A model generated the notes under the pieces. That model was not told the DNA's origin, ran no database searches, and worked only from the letters and a program-made list of their open reading frames with translations. DNA of 64,000 bases from Roseobacter sp. MED193 (lineage in GTDB: Bacteria; Pseudomonadota; Alphaproteobacteria; Rhodobacterales; Rhodobacteraceae): positions 102,720 to 166,719 of the forward strand of contig NZ_AANB01000012.1 in the NCBI RefSeq assembly GCF_000152965.1. The letters run 5' to 3'. Positions within the stretch are counted from its first letter, which is position 1, and the number at the start of each line of letters is the position of its first letter. Position numbers and translations under genes: made by a program. Shown here piece after piece: positions 44,840 to 52,692 of this stretch.

Positions 44840-46315
44840 TTGCGAAAATCCATTGTCGCCGCTCCCAGATTGCCGGCTTCGTTGACGGGGAATGGTATCC
44901 TACTTGGCTGGTCTTTGGAAGACGTTCATCCAGAGCCGCTGCCCTACGGCTTCAGCTACGGCCCGCGGCCGCGGCCGACCTATCCGGAGGACTGGGATCC
45001 AATCCTTCAGTCCGGCGAAGGCCACCTGATGACCATCGCGCCCACCGGTGCCGGCAAGGGCGTCAGCGCCGTGATCCCCACCCTCCTGCGCTACCCCGGG
45101 CAGGCCGTGGTAATCGACCCGAAGGGCGAGAACTACCACGTGACCGCGGCCGCACGTCGGGCGATGGGACAACGGGTCGTTCTGCTCGATCCGTTCGACG
45201 TTTGCGGCACCGGCGAAACCGATCGGCTCGACCCGCTCGACCTCATGCGGGCGGGGCTCATCCCGGCCAACACGGCGCAACGCACGGGCAAGGGGCTGCC
45301 GGCTGACGAAGAAAAGGCCAGAGAATTCCTCGGCGACACCGCCCGTCAGATCGCGCGCGCGTTGGTGCCGGATATTCCGCAACTGCGCGATCCGTTCTGG
45401 GAAAACTCGGCCCGCCGCATGGTAGGTGCGCTGCTTGCCTACATAATGGCGGAATCCCCCAAGGCGCTCACCAACTTCGCCGAGCTCGTCTATACGCTCA
45501 GCCAGTCCGACAAGGATCTCGGCCTCACCGTCAAGGACATGGCCCGCTCGAAACACCCTTTCGTGCAATCCGCAGCCAGCGGCGCCTTTCCAGCCGAGCC
45601 CAAGGTGCGGGCAAGCGTCGTCAGCACCGCGCTCGCCGCGGTCGAGTTCCTGCAGGGCAAGGCGTTGGAGGTTACCCAGAAATCCACCTTCCACCTGTCG
45701 GACGTGCTCGAAGGCGAGCCCATGACCATCTACATGGTGCTGCCGCCGGAAAAGCTAGCCTCGCAGGGGCGGCTGCTCAGGCTCTGGATGACGACGCTGA
45801 TCTCGACCCTGAGCCAACGTCGTCGGCTTCCCGAGACACCCACGCTCTTTTTGATGGATGAGGCGGCGCAGCTCGGGCGGATGGACGAGTTTCTCTCTGC
45901 GGTGACGCTGATGCGCGGCTACGGCGTCAAAGTCTGGAGCTTCTGGCAGGACCTCTCCCAAATCACCGCGCATTACCCGTCGGAATGGCGGACGATCCTC
46001 AACAACACCCATGCGCTCCAGATGTTCGGGCTGTGGAACACGCACATGCGCAAGGACGCGATGAACATCACCGGGTTCGACGACCTCTGGGAGTTGCGCG
46101 ACATGGACCGCAACGAGCAGCTTCTCGTGCTTAGCGGCGATGACCCGGTGATCACCCGGCGGGCCAACTACCTCGACGATCCAGCTTTTGACGGGCTCGC
46201 CGCGCCCAATCCCTACTATCGTGGCTCGGAAGGTGAGGCCGAGCGCCTCCGCCCGATCGTGGAGCCCCGAAGCTATGCGCGCGGCCCTTCGACCGATGGG
46301 GAGGCGCCTGCGTGA
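44840..46315 (+). CDS. Soluble VirD4/TraG-like ATPase
   Basis: 491 residues from TTG 44840 (GGAGG just upstream). It is a type IV coupling-protein ATPase: Walker A IAPTGAGKGVS at 66-76, the VIDPKGENYHVTAAARR motif, and Walker B TLFLMDEAAQLGRMDEFLSAV near 334-350, then WSFWQDLSQI and the TraM-recognition-like C-terminus. It lacks the N-terminal membrane helices of true VirD4 and is about 100 residues shorter. It could be a truncated conjugation coupling protein or a HerA-like soluble motor. It is coupled (GTGA overlap) to a CBS-domain gene rather than to a relaxase. Confidence 0.8.
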   Translation: MRKSIVAAPRLPASLTGNGILLGWSLEDVHPEPLPYGFSYGPRPRPTYPEDWDPILQSGEGHLMTIAPTGAGKGVSAVIPTLLRYPGQAVVIDPKGENYHVTAAARRAMGQRVVLLDPFDVCGTGETDRLDPLDLMRAGLIPANTAQRTGKGLPADEEKAREFLGDTARQIARALVPDIPQLRDPFWENSARRMVGALLAYIMAESPKALTNFAELVYTLSQSDKDLGLTVKDMARSKHPFVQSAASGAFPAEPKVRASVVSTALAAVEFLQGKALEVTQKSTFHLSDVLEGEPMTIYMVLPPEKLASQGRLLRLWMTTLISTLSQRRRLPETPTLFLMDEAAQLGRMDEFLSAVTLMRGYGVKVWSFWQDLSQITAHYPSEWRTILNNTHALQMFGLWNTHMRKDAMNITGFDDLWELRDMDRNEQLLVLSGDDPVITRRANYLDDPAFDGLAAPNPYYRGSEGEAERLRPIVEPRSYARGPSTDGEAPA

Positions 46316-47118
46316 GCCTGGTGTGGGACGAGCCGGAATACCCGACCGCGCGGGTGGTGGAACACGTGCAGCAGAGCCTGCCGGTCCGCCTCATCATGGT
46401 GCCGCGCTCGCAGATCCAGACCTGCGCGATGGGCGACACCGCCGCCGACGTGGCCAAACGCAACATCGACGATTTCAGCTATGTGCCGGTCGCGGACGAT
46501 GCCGGGGAGATCGTGGGGTTGTATCACGCCGCACAGTGGTTCAACCGTGCAGCGCCGGACCATACAATCGACCTTGGTGTCGCCCCTCTGAGCGACGAGA
46601 TGTTCATCGACGTGCAGGCCAGTATCCTTGACTTCATCCTCGGTGCCGACCGTGCACCAACCCTGCTGGTCCGCAACAGGGACCGGATCTCCGGGCTGGT
46701 CTGTGTCTCCGACTTGCAGAAACTACCCGTGCGGATGGCACTGTTCGGGCTGATCACCGGGCTCGAGATGGCCTGGGCACAGGCGATTGAGCTGCACTGG
46801 AACGGCGGCGACGGCTGGATGCACCATCTGAGCAGCAACCGACAGGCCAAGCTCCGGGACCGGATGGCCTACCTGCGCCGAACCGACGCCTTCGTCGACG
46901 CCCTCGAGACGACCCAGCTCAGCGACAAGTTCACCATCCTCTTGCGCGAAAACCTCCTACCGGGCACGGAACGGCAACTGCGCGGCCAATACGACCGGAT
47001 CGAAGAGCTCCGCAACGACCTCGCCCATGCCAATGGCTACGCCGAAACCCCGGCCCGCGCGCGCGGGCTGAGCCAGACGGCGCGGGACATTCTTCGGCTG
47101 CAAGATCATGCCTTGTGA
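46312..47118 (+). CDS. CBS-domain protein with C-terminal HEPN-like ribonuclease motif
   Basis: 268 residues from GTG 46312. Residues about 28-130 are a CBS pair (IQTCAMGDTAADVAKRNIDDFSYVPVADDAGEIVGLYHA and DRAPTLLVRNRDRISGLVCVSDLQKLPVR), which usually binds adenine nucleotides. The helical C-terminus ends with YDRIEELRNDLAHAN, where R234-N235-x3-H239 fits the R-polar-x3-H signature of HEPN ribonucleases. A nucleotide-gated RNase is a reasonable reading. Translation is coupled to the VirD4-like ATPase. No named system is known to me with this pair. Confidence 0.65.
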   Translation: MSLVWDEPEYPTARVVEHVQQSLPVRLIMVPRSQIQTCAMGDTAADVAKRNIDDFSYVPVADDAGEIVGLYHAAQWFNRAAPDHTIDLGVAPLSDEMFIDVQASILDFILGADRAPTLLVRNRDRISGLVCVSDLQKLPVRMALFGLITGLEMAWAQAIELHWNGGDGWMHHLSSNRQAKLRDRMAYLRRTDAFVDALETTQLSDKFTILLRENLLPGTERQLRGQYDRIEELRNDLAHANGYAETPARARGLSQTARDILRLQDHAL

Positions 47119-47344
47119 AGTCGGATTTCGCGTAAGCAGTCATCCGCTTCATCGTGTTCCCGTCTAACGTCACGAACCGATTGAAGTGGCTGCAGACGCG
47201 CGGCTGCGCGATCCGGATGCGGGACAAAAAAGCATCACGGCGACCGTCAAGATGCGCGTATCTACTCCCCGCCTGTTCCGCCACTGGCGACTTACATGCG
47301 GGAGTTGTGACTGCCATTGTTAGTGTCAGAGATGGAGGGTGAGG

Positions 47345-47366
47345 CGTATCCGTCCGGCGTGACCGC
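47345..47366 (+). repeat. IS66 left terminal inverted repeat
   Basis: CGTATCCGTCCGG-CGT-GACCGC; it matches the reverse complement of 49763-49784 at 19 of 22 positions. Confidence 0.75.
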
Positions 47367-47375
47367 CGTTGACAA

Positions 47376-48884
47376 TCAACTTGGCTGCCAATTCCAGGGC
47401 GCAAGTTCGTCGATGCGGTTGATCTTGTGATCGGCGATGTGGGTTAGCACCCAAGTCAGCCAAGCTTCCGGATCGACGCGGTTCATGCGGGCTGTCTCGA
47501 TGAGAGTGTAGGCAATCGCCGCGGCCTTGCCGCCGCCTTCGGACCCCATGAACAGATAATTCTTCCGCCCGAGAGTCAGCGGCCTGATTGACCGCTCGCA
47601 GATGTTGTTGTCCAATTCCAACTGGCCGTTTTCCAGATAGGCCCGTGCCTTGGGCATGCGGCTGAGTGCATACCGGATGGCCTCGGCCAGTTTGGTTTTC
47701 CCCGAGATTTTCGGCAGTTGGCTCTTTAGCCAGGTCTCCAGGTCGTCGAAGATGGGCTTGGCCTTGGTCTGTCGCAGGGCGACACGTTCTTCGGGCGGCT
47801 TGTACCGTGCATCTTTTTCGACGGCATAGAGCCTGGAGATCCGTTCGATGGTTTCCTTCGCGATAGTGGAGCCGTTTCGTTCAAAGACATCCACAAACTT
47901 GCGCCGCACATGCACCATGCAGGCTTGCTCGCTGGCCAGACCCTCGCCAAACAACCCGTTGAAGCCGGTGAACCCGTCGGCATGTACGGTGCCCTTGTAC
48001 GCCGCGAGATGTGCGGCGGGATGTTTGCCTTTGCGATCCACGCTGAACTGGTACCAGGCACAGGGCGGAGCCTGTCCGCACCAGGGCCGTTCATCGCGGA
48101 CATAGCTCCACATCCGCGCGGTCTGGGCTTTGCCGGTCTTGCCCCCGATCTGCATCTTGACCGGGGTATCGTCGGCGAAGAGAGCGGGTCCCGCCCTTAC
48201 CTGCTTGCCAATGTAATCGGCCAGGGGTGCCAGGAGCGCCGTCGACCGCCCGACCCAATCGGTCAGCGTCGACCGGTGCAGATCGACCTTCTCGCGGGCG
48301 TAAATCTCGGACTGCCGGTATAATGGAAGGTGATCGCAGTACTTGCCGACCAACACATGCGCCAGCAGCCCTGGACCTGCACGCCCGCGCTCGATCGGCC
48401 GGCTCGGCAGTGGAACTTGCGCAAAGGCTTCGCAGCAGTTGCAGGCCATGCGCGGACGCACAATTTCGCGGACCACGAACCGCCCCGGAATGTATTCCAG
48501 TTCTTGTGTCACATCCTCGCCAAGAGCCCGCAAGGTCCCGCCGCAGTCGGCGCATGTCTCGCCCGGGGACAGCACCTCGGACTGCCGTTCCAGATGGTCG
48601 GGCAGTGGGGCACGGCTATGCCTGCGCTTGCCTTCACCGTCCTGACCGTCTTCCTCCTGCTGGGTCGCAGCGGCCGCGGCGATATCGGCGTCCTCGTGAA
48701 GGTCGAATGCCAGTTGGTCCAGGCTTTCCGACTTGGAGCCGAACCGCGCTTTGCGATGACCGGCCAGTTGATGTTCGAGCTTCTCGATCTTCAACGCCTG
48801 GGCCCTGTCCAGATCGCGTAGCTGTGCCGTGAGGGCACTGAGCTCGTCGGGATCGGAAGGCAGGGTTTGAGGCATCTCCAGCAT
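47376..48884 (-). CDS. tnpC: IS66 family transposase (TnpC)
   Basis: 502 residues. An N-terminal leucine-zipper-like helix ([35 protein letters not shown]) precedes a zinc finger ([20 protein letters not shown]) and the IS66 DDE domain ([38 protein letters not shown], then [11 protein letters not shown]). The C-terminal helix carries [44 protein letters not shown], a hallmark of the family. It appears full length and intact. Confidence 0.93.
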   Translation of the reverse strand: MLEMPQTLPSDPDELSALTAQLRDLDRAQALKIEKLEHQLAGHRKARFGSKSESLDQLAFDLHEDADIAAAAATQQEEDGQDGEGKRRHSRAPLPDHLERQSEVLSPGETCADCGGTLRALGEDVTQELEYIPGRFVVREIVRPRMACNCCEAFAQVPLPSRPIERGRAGPGLLAHVLVGKYCDHLPLYRQSEIYAREKVDLHRSTLTDWVGRSTALLAPLADYIGKQVRAGPALFADDTPVKMQIGGKTGKAQTARMWSYVRDERPWCGQAPPCAWYQFSVDRKGKHPAAHLAAYKGTVHADGFTGFNGLFGEGLASEQACMVHVRRKFVDVFERNGSTIAKETIERISRLYAVEKDARYKPPEERVALRQTKAKPIFDDLETWLKSQLPKISGKTKLAEAIRYALSRMPKARAYLENGQLELDNNICERSIRPLTLGRKNYLFMGSEGGGKAAAIAYTLIETARMNRVDPEAWLTWVLTHIADHKINRIDELAPWNWQPS

Positions 48885-48922
48885 TACCGGAAGAGTACCG
48901 TTTCGCCGCGCGCAAGTGAAGC

Positions 48923-49294
48923 TTATGGCGCTGGATTCTCTGGCAAATTACCGGTTGTGAGAGGTCGCCACGTCTTCTGCGGCATGCGCCAGTCAATCCC
49001 CTCCAGGAGCATCGACAATTGCGACGGGCTGAGGCTGATTTTGCCCTCCTTGGCGGCAGGCCAGACGAAGCGCCCGCGTTCCAGGCGTTTCGAGAACAGA
49101 CAGGCGCCCTGCACGTCCCACCAGATGATTTTCAACAGGTCTCCCCGGCGCCCGCGGAACACGAACAGGTGGCCCGAATACGGATCCTCCGCCAGCACCT
49201 TTTCCGTCTGCGCGGCGAGCGTGTTGAAGCCGCGCCGCATGTCCGTGACCCCGGCAGCCAGCCAGACCCGCGTGTTGCTGGGCACCGGGATCAA
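48923..49294 (-). CDS. tnpB: IS66 accessory protein TnpB (Orf2)
   Basis: 123 residues with the Orf2 signature: [61 protein letters not shown]. Intact. Overlaps the tnpA stop by 4 bases. Required for IS66 transposition along with TnpA and TnpC. Confidence 0.92.
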   Translation of the reverse strand: MIPVPSNTRVWLAAGVTDMRRGFNTLAAQTEKVLAEDPYSGHLFVFRGRRGDLLKIIWWDVQGACLFSKRLERGRFVWPAAKEGKISLSPSQLSMLLEGIDWRMPQKTWRPLTTGNLPENPAP

Positions 49295-49719
49295 GTTATC
49301 AGTCCCTGAACCAGCCTGACCACGGCTGACAACGCCGTCGGTCCTTCGACGACGATACGCCGACCGTCCGAGAGCGTGATGTCGATGCGATTGGCCAGAA
49401 CGGTCCCATTGTACAAGCCGACCGTCTCCACACGCGCCGCATCCGTCCGGTCCTCAAGGGTTGGGCCAGAAACCTCCACCGGCAGGAAAACGTCGCCACC
49501 GTCCGGTCCGCAGCTCTCCTCCTTCGGTCCAGGCGCATAGCGCGGGTCCCGCAGCCAGGTGAAGATCAGGTTTGAATTCATCGAATACCGCCGCGCCACC
49601 TGCGCGACCGAAACGCCGGGAACCTGGGTCTGATTGCAGATCGACCGCTTTTCCTCGTCAGACCAGAACCGTTTCTTCTGGCCTTTCTTGCCCGCCATAG
49701 TGTGCCTCAAGATGTCCAT
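49291..49719 (-). CDS. tnpA: IS66 accessory protein TnpA (Orf1), HTH
   Basis: 142 residues. The helix-turn-helix of the IS3/IS66 Orf1 type is visible ([42 protein letters not shown]). The C-terminal half is variable and ends [20 protein letters not shown] at 49719; a second start at 49698 is possible. Confidence 0.9.
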   Translation of the reverse strand: MDILRHTMAGKKGQKKRFWSDEEKRSICNQTQVPGVSVAQVARRYSMNSNLIFTWLRDPRYAPGPKEESCGPDGGDVFLPVEVSGPTLEDRTDAARVETVGLYNGTVLANRIDITLSDGRRIVVEGPTALSAVVRLVQGLIT

Positions 49720-49762
49720 TATCGATCATGGACATTATCGGCAGCGGTCCACCTCCGTCAGA

Positions 49763-49784
49763 GCGGTCGTACCGGACGGATACG
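49763..49784 (-). repeat. IS66 right terminal inverted repeat
   Basis: The reverse complement reads CGTATCCGTCCGG-TAC-GACCGC, differing from the left repeat only in the central three bases. Confidence 0.75.
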
Positions 49785-49974
49785 ATAGGGCTTCCATGTC
49801 GTGAGAAAATTCTGAGAGCTGACATTCGTGCAGCCGCAGCGAAATGCTGCTTCGTCCCGCACTGTGTCAGTTCATGCGCTATGCAGCGAAGGGCAGGTCT
49901 TCCCAAATCTGCGATGGTGTTAAACTTGGGGAGGGGGCTGGCATTCCAGCTGCTTGTTGATCTAAATTTCCGGT

Positions 49975-51327
49975 ATGGCTTCGAAAACAACATTGAATGC
50001 AAAGAACCTTGCAGCGCTCGGCGCTGAGCGGTTGGCCGACCTTCTTCTTGAGGTCACCAAAGGTAATGCTGGCGCTAAGCGGCGACTGAGGCTGGAGCTG
50101 GCAAAAGAAGCCGGCTCCGGGAATGTCGCTCGGGAGATCCGCAAGCGGCTTAGCACCATTGCGAGATCGCGTTCGTTTGTTGACTGGCAGGGCCGCAATG
50201 CCTTCGCGGCTGACTTAGACATGCAGAGACGCGCCATCGTTTCTCAAGTTGGGCCGGTCGATCCAACAGGGGCGTTTGATCTGATCTGGCGGTTCGTAGC
50301 TCTTGCGAATGGGGTCTATGAACGTTGCGATGACAGTACGGGCAAGGTGCAGTCGATTTTTTACGAAGCCTGTGAAGACCTGATCGATCTGGCCGAGGTT
50401 GCCGCGCCGGACCCGCTTGTCCTGGCAGACCAGTTGCTGGAGGCCTTGGCCGATGATGATTATGGGCATTATCCAACTTTGATATCAGGTCTTGCTTCAG
50501 TCTTGGGTTCAGAAGGATTGCAGCACCTTAAAGCTGGGATCACCACTTCGGGAATTGATCTGTCGAACAACTACGCGCTGCGCATGGCGCTCGAGCAGAT
50601 TGCGGATGTCGAAGGTGATGTAGACGCCTACATTGACCAACAGAGTGATCTGGCGCGAAAGGCACCACAGGTTGCCGCTGAAATAGCTCGCCGTCTTCTT
50701 GAAGCAGGGCGGGTTGAGGACGCACGGGGCGCTATTAATGCGCCAGATGGAAAAGATCGCGGATGGATACCCTATGAGTGGGAAGCAATACGGATCAGCG
50801 TGATGCGAGCGATGGGGGAACCCGAAGCGGCGCGGGACTTTATGTGGGCGTGTTATGCTCGCAGCCTTAATCAAGACCATCTGCGCGCATGGCTTGGCGG
50901 GCTGCCAGATTTCGAAGATGTTGAAGCCGAGACCCGCGCCATGGAACACGCGCTAGGTTTTGAAAGTTTCACGACAGCTCTCCATTTTCTGATGACTTGG
51001 CCCGAGATTGAGCAGGCTGCAGTTCTTATCACAAACCGTGCCTCCGAGATTGATGGGCATCACTATGAGCTTTTGGGACCGGCGTCCGACGCCCTTGAGG
51101 ACCGCCATCCACTGGCCGCCACACTTTTGAAACGCGGCCTGATCGATTTTGCGCTGCAGAATTCACGGGTCAAACGTTATCGCCATGCAGCGCGCCACTT
51201 GCGAGAGTGCAAGAACCTGGCGGTTCGAATTGATGACTTCGCACAATTTGAAACGCACGAGGCTTATCTCGACGGCTTGAAACAGTCTCATGGGAAGAAG
51301 ACATCATTTTGGGGGGCGGTTGTTTAG
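49975..51327 (+). CDS. DUF6880-family protein of unknown function
   Basis: 450 residues, all helical and soluble. The opening LAALGAERLADLLLEVTKGNAGAKRRLRLELA and the following region recall the DUF6880 family, common in Rhodobacterales and rhizobia. It has TPR-like helical pairs (EIARRLLEAGRVEDARGAINAP) in its middle. No catalytic motif is visible. ATG at 49975 lacks a clear ribosome site. It starts shortly after the right end of the IS66 element, so its promoter may be supplied or disturbed by the insertion. Confidence 0.75.
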   Translation: MASKTTLNAKNLAALGAERLADLLLEVTKGNAGAKRRLRLELAKEAGSGNVAREIRKRLSTIARSRSFVDWQGRNAFAADLDMQRRAIVSQVGPVDPTGAFDLIWRFVALANGVYERCDDSTGKVQSIFYEACEDLIDLAEVAAPDPLVLADQLLEALADDDYGHYPTLISGLASVLGSEGLQHLKAGITTSGIDLSNNYALRMALEQIADVEGDVDAYIDQQSDLARKAPQVAAEIARRLLEAGRVEDARGAINAPDGKDRGWIPYEWEAIRISVMRAMGEPEAARDFMWACYARSLNQDHLRAWLGGLPDFEDVEAETRAMEHALGFESFTTALHFLMTWPEIEQAAVLITNRASEIDGHHYELLGPASDALEDRHPLAATLLKRGLIDFALQNSRVKRYRHAARHLRECKNLAVRIDDFAQFETHEAYLDGLKQSHGKKTSFWGAVV

Positions 51328-51431
51328 TATTCAGCTCACGGTGAGGGTAAGAGGGGCTATGTTCATTATTTGTTCTTTTTCGCATAATGAAGTTTATGTT
51401 ATTTTACGAAGAAAGCAGCGCGTAGGGGGTT

Positions 51432-51875
51432 CTATGTTTTTGAATACGAATTTGACGCCGATCGGAGGGCCTTTTCCGCCAGACGCAGGAACTGCTTTTG
51501 TTCATCGTCAGTCAGGCCTTCCAGGATTTCTCCTTGCACCCTGACAATGGTCGGCAGCACGTCTTGATAGACTTTGTGGCCCATGTCGGAAAGCGCGACC
51601 TCACGGGCCCGCCGATCACGCTTGCTGATGGACCGTGTGACAAGGCCCTTCTGTTCTAGCCGGTCGATCACACCGCCAATCGTCGCGCGATCATAGGCGA
51701 TCAGAGCGGCGATGCCGGCCTGGTCCAGTCCTGGATTCGCACGCACAGCGTCCATCGCCGCGAACTGGACCGGCGTCAGATCATATCCCGCCACTTGCAC
51801 ATGATGGGAGAAGACCTGGGTGGACATCTGGTTGAGGCGACGGATCAGATGCCCCGGCATGTAATAGACATTCAT
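51432..51875 (-). CDS. MarR-family transcriptional regulator
   Basis: 147 residues with the MarR winged helix: TPVQFAAMDAVRANPGLDQAGIAALIAYDRATIGGVIDRLEQKGLVTRSISKRDRRAREVALSDMG. ATG at 51875 is preceded by AGGAG; the extra 24 residues upstream are not family-like. A perfect palindrome at 51938-51955 lies 63-80 bases upstream and is the likely operator. MarR genes are usually divergent from their target; here the far side of the operator is a transposon end. Confidence 0.88.
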   Translation of the reverse strand: MNVYYMPGHLIRRLNQMSTQVFSHHVQVAGYDLTPVQFAAMDAVRANPGLDQAGIAALIAYDRATIGGVIDRLEQKGLVTRSISKRDRRAREVALSDMGHKVYQDVLPTIVRVQGEILEGLTDDEQKQFLRLAEKALRSASNSYSKT

Positions 51876-51937
51876 GTATGGAAACTCCTGAGTGAGTGGT
51901 CGTTGATGGCTGCCACATCTCTTTGGTGCAACCGAAA

Positions 51938-51955
51938 AGGTATTCACACATACCT
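51938..51955. promoter_or_regulatory. Candidate MarR operator palindrome
   Basis: Perfect 18-base inverted repeat AGGTAT-TCACAC-ATACCT in the MarR upstream region, only 5 bases from the Tn3-family left end at 51961. Confidence 0.55.
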
Positions 51956-51960
51956 ATCTA

Positions 51961-51998
51961 GGGGTCGTTTGCGGCACGGGGCGAAATGACACTCTAAG
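51961..51998 (+). repeat. Tn3-family terminal inverted repeat (left)
   Basis: 38 bases starting GGGGTCGTTTGCGG and ending ACACTCTAAG, the classic Tn3-family pattern (GGGG start, CTAAG end as in Tn21 relatives). It overlaps the last codon of the resolvase gene. Confidence 0.8.
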
Positions 51999-52599
51999 CG
52001 TTTTCGCGATGCCGTTTGACGATGCTGAGCACAGTATTCTTGCTGACGCCGAGGTCGCGCGCGATCCAGCGATAGCTACGACCTTCCTCAACGGCAGCAA
52101 GAACGTCCGGCGCAAGTTTGTCTGATTTTGGACGCTGCCCCGGCTGGCGCCCAAGTTTCTTCCCGCGCGCGCGGGCGGCGGCAAGACCAGATTTTACACG
52201 CTCGCTAATCAGGTCTCGTTCAAACTGCGCGATCCCTGCCAACATAGTCGCCATCATTCGCCCGTGGGGTGTGTCCAGTTCGAAAGTCATACCGGACATT
52301 GCGACGACCGAAACTTTCCAGCCCGAGAGCTTGTTGAGGGTATCGAGCAAGTCTTGAGTGGAGCGCCCCCACCGGGAAAGCTCGGTGACCAACACGGCGT
52401 CGATTTTCCGAGCTTGAGCCAATTCCATGATTTTTGATCGCTCCGCGCGGTTTGACTTGGTGCCTGACGCAGTTTCCTTAAAAACACCCATCACTTCATA
52501 ACCGCCACGTTCCGCAAATTCTGTCAGTTCTCGCAACTGACGTTCGCAAGACTGATCAGAAGTCGAAACCCGCGCATAGATCGCCGCTCGCTGTCCCAT
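51994..52599 (-). CDS. tnpR: Serine resolvase/invertase TnpR
   Basis: 201 residues. The N-terminal catalytic domain begins AAIYARVSTSDQ with the nucleophilic Ser. LVTELSRWGRSTQDLLDTL and MATMLAGIAQFERDLISERVKSGLAAARARGKKLGR follow. The C-terminal HTH is GRSYRWIARDLGVSKNTVLSIVKRH. It resolves transposition cointegrates at res. It ends inside the left inverted repeat. Confidence 0.92.
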   Translation of the reverse strand: MGQRAAIYARVSTSDQSCERQLRELTEFAERGGYEVMGVFKETASGTKSNRAERSKIMELAQARKIDAVLVTELSRWGRSTQDLLDTLNKLSGWKVSVVAMSGMTFELDTPHGRMMATMLAGIAQFERDLISERVKSGLAAARARGKKLGRQPGQRPKSDKLAPDVLAAVEEGRSYRWIARDLGVSKNTVLSIVKRHRENA

Positions 52600-52692
52600 T
52601 TGAACCCCTTCAGATTTTTGCCTTGCAAGTCGTTGATTTTGCTGACGTGACTATCGTCATAAACAGACACTTGTTCAATAGGTACATATTTC
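52600..52692. promoter_or_regulatory. Probable res site and divergent promoters of the Tn3 element
   Basis: 93 bases between tnpR and tnpA, where Tn3-type elements keep res. It is AT-rich with GACGTGAC-TATC-GTCATAAACAGAC. Subsite boundaries cannot be set by eye. Confidence 0.45.

Larger units (their letters stand above)
47339..49790. mobile_element. IS66-family insertion sequence
   Basis: About 2.45 kb with the three IS66 genes on the minus strand (tnpA, tnpB, tnpC) and matching terminal inverted repeats. No target-site duplication is evident in the flanks, so the exact ends are approximate and the copy may be old or rearranged. Confidence 0.87.

Noticed and set aside
44840..46315. Calling this gene the virD4 of the virB system in the window
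   Set aside because: It lacks the membrane anchor, is 17 kb away on the other strand and is coupled to a CBS-HEPN gene, so the link is not supported.
47154..47342. Possible small gene between the CBS-HEPN gene and IS66
   Set aside because: No ribosome site and no protein-like composition; it runs into the IS66 end.
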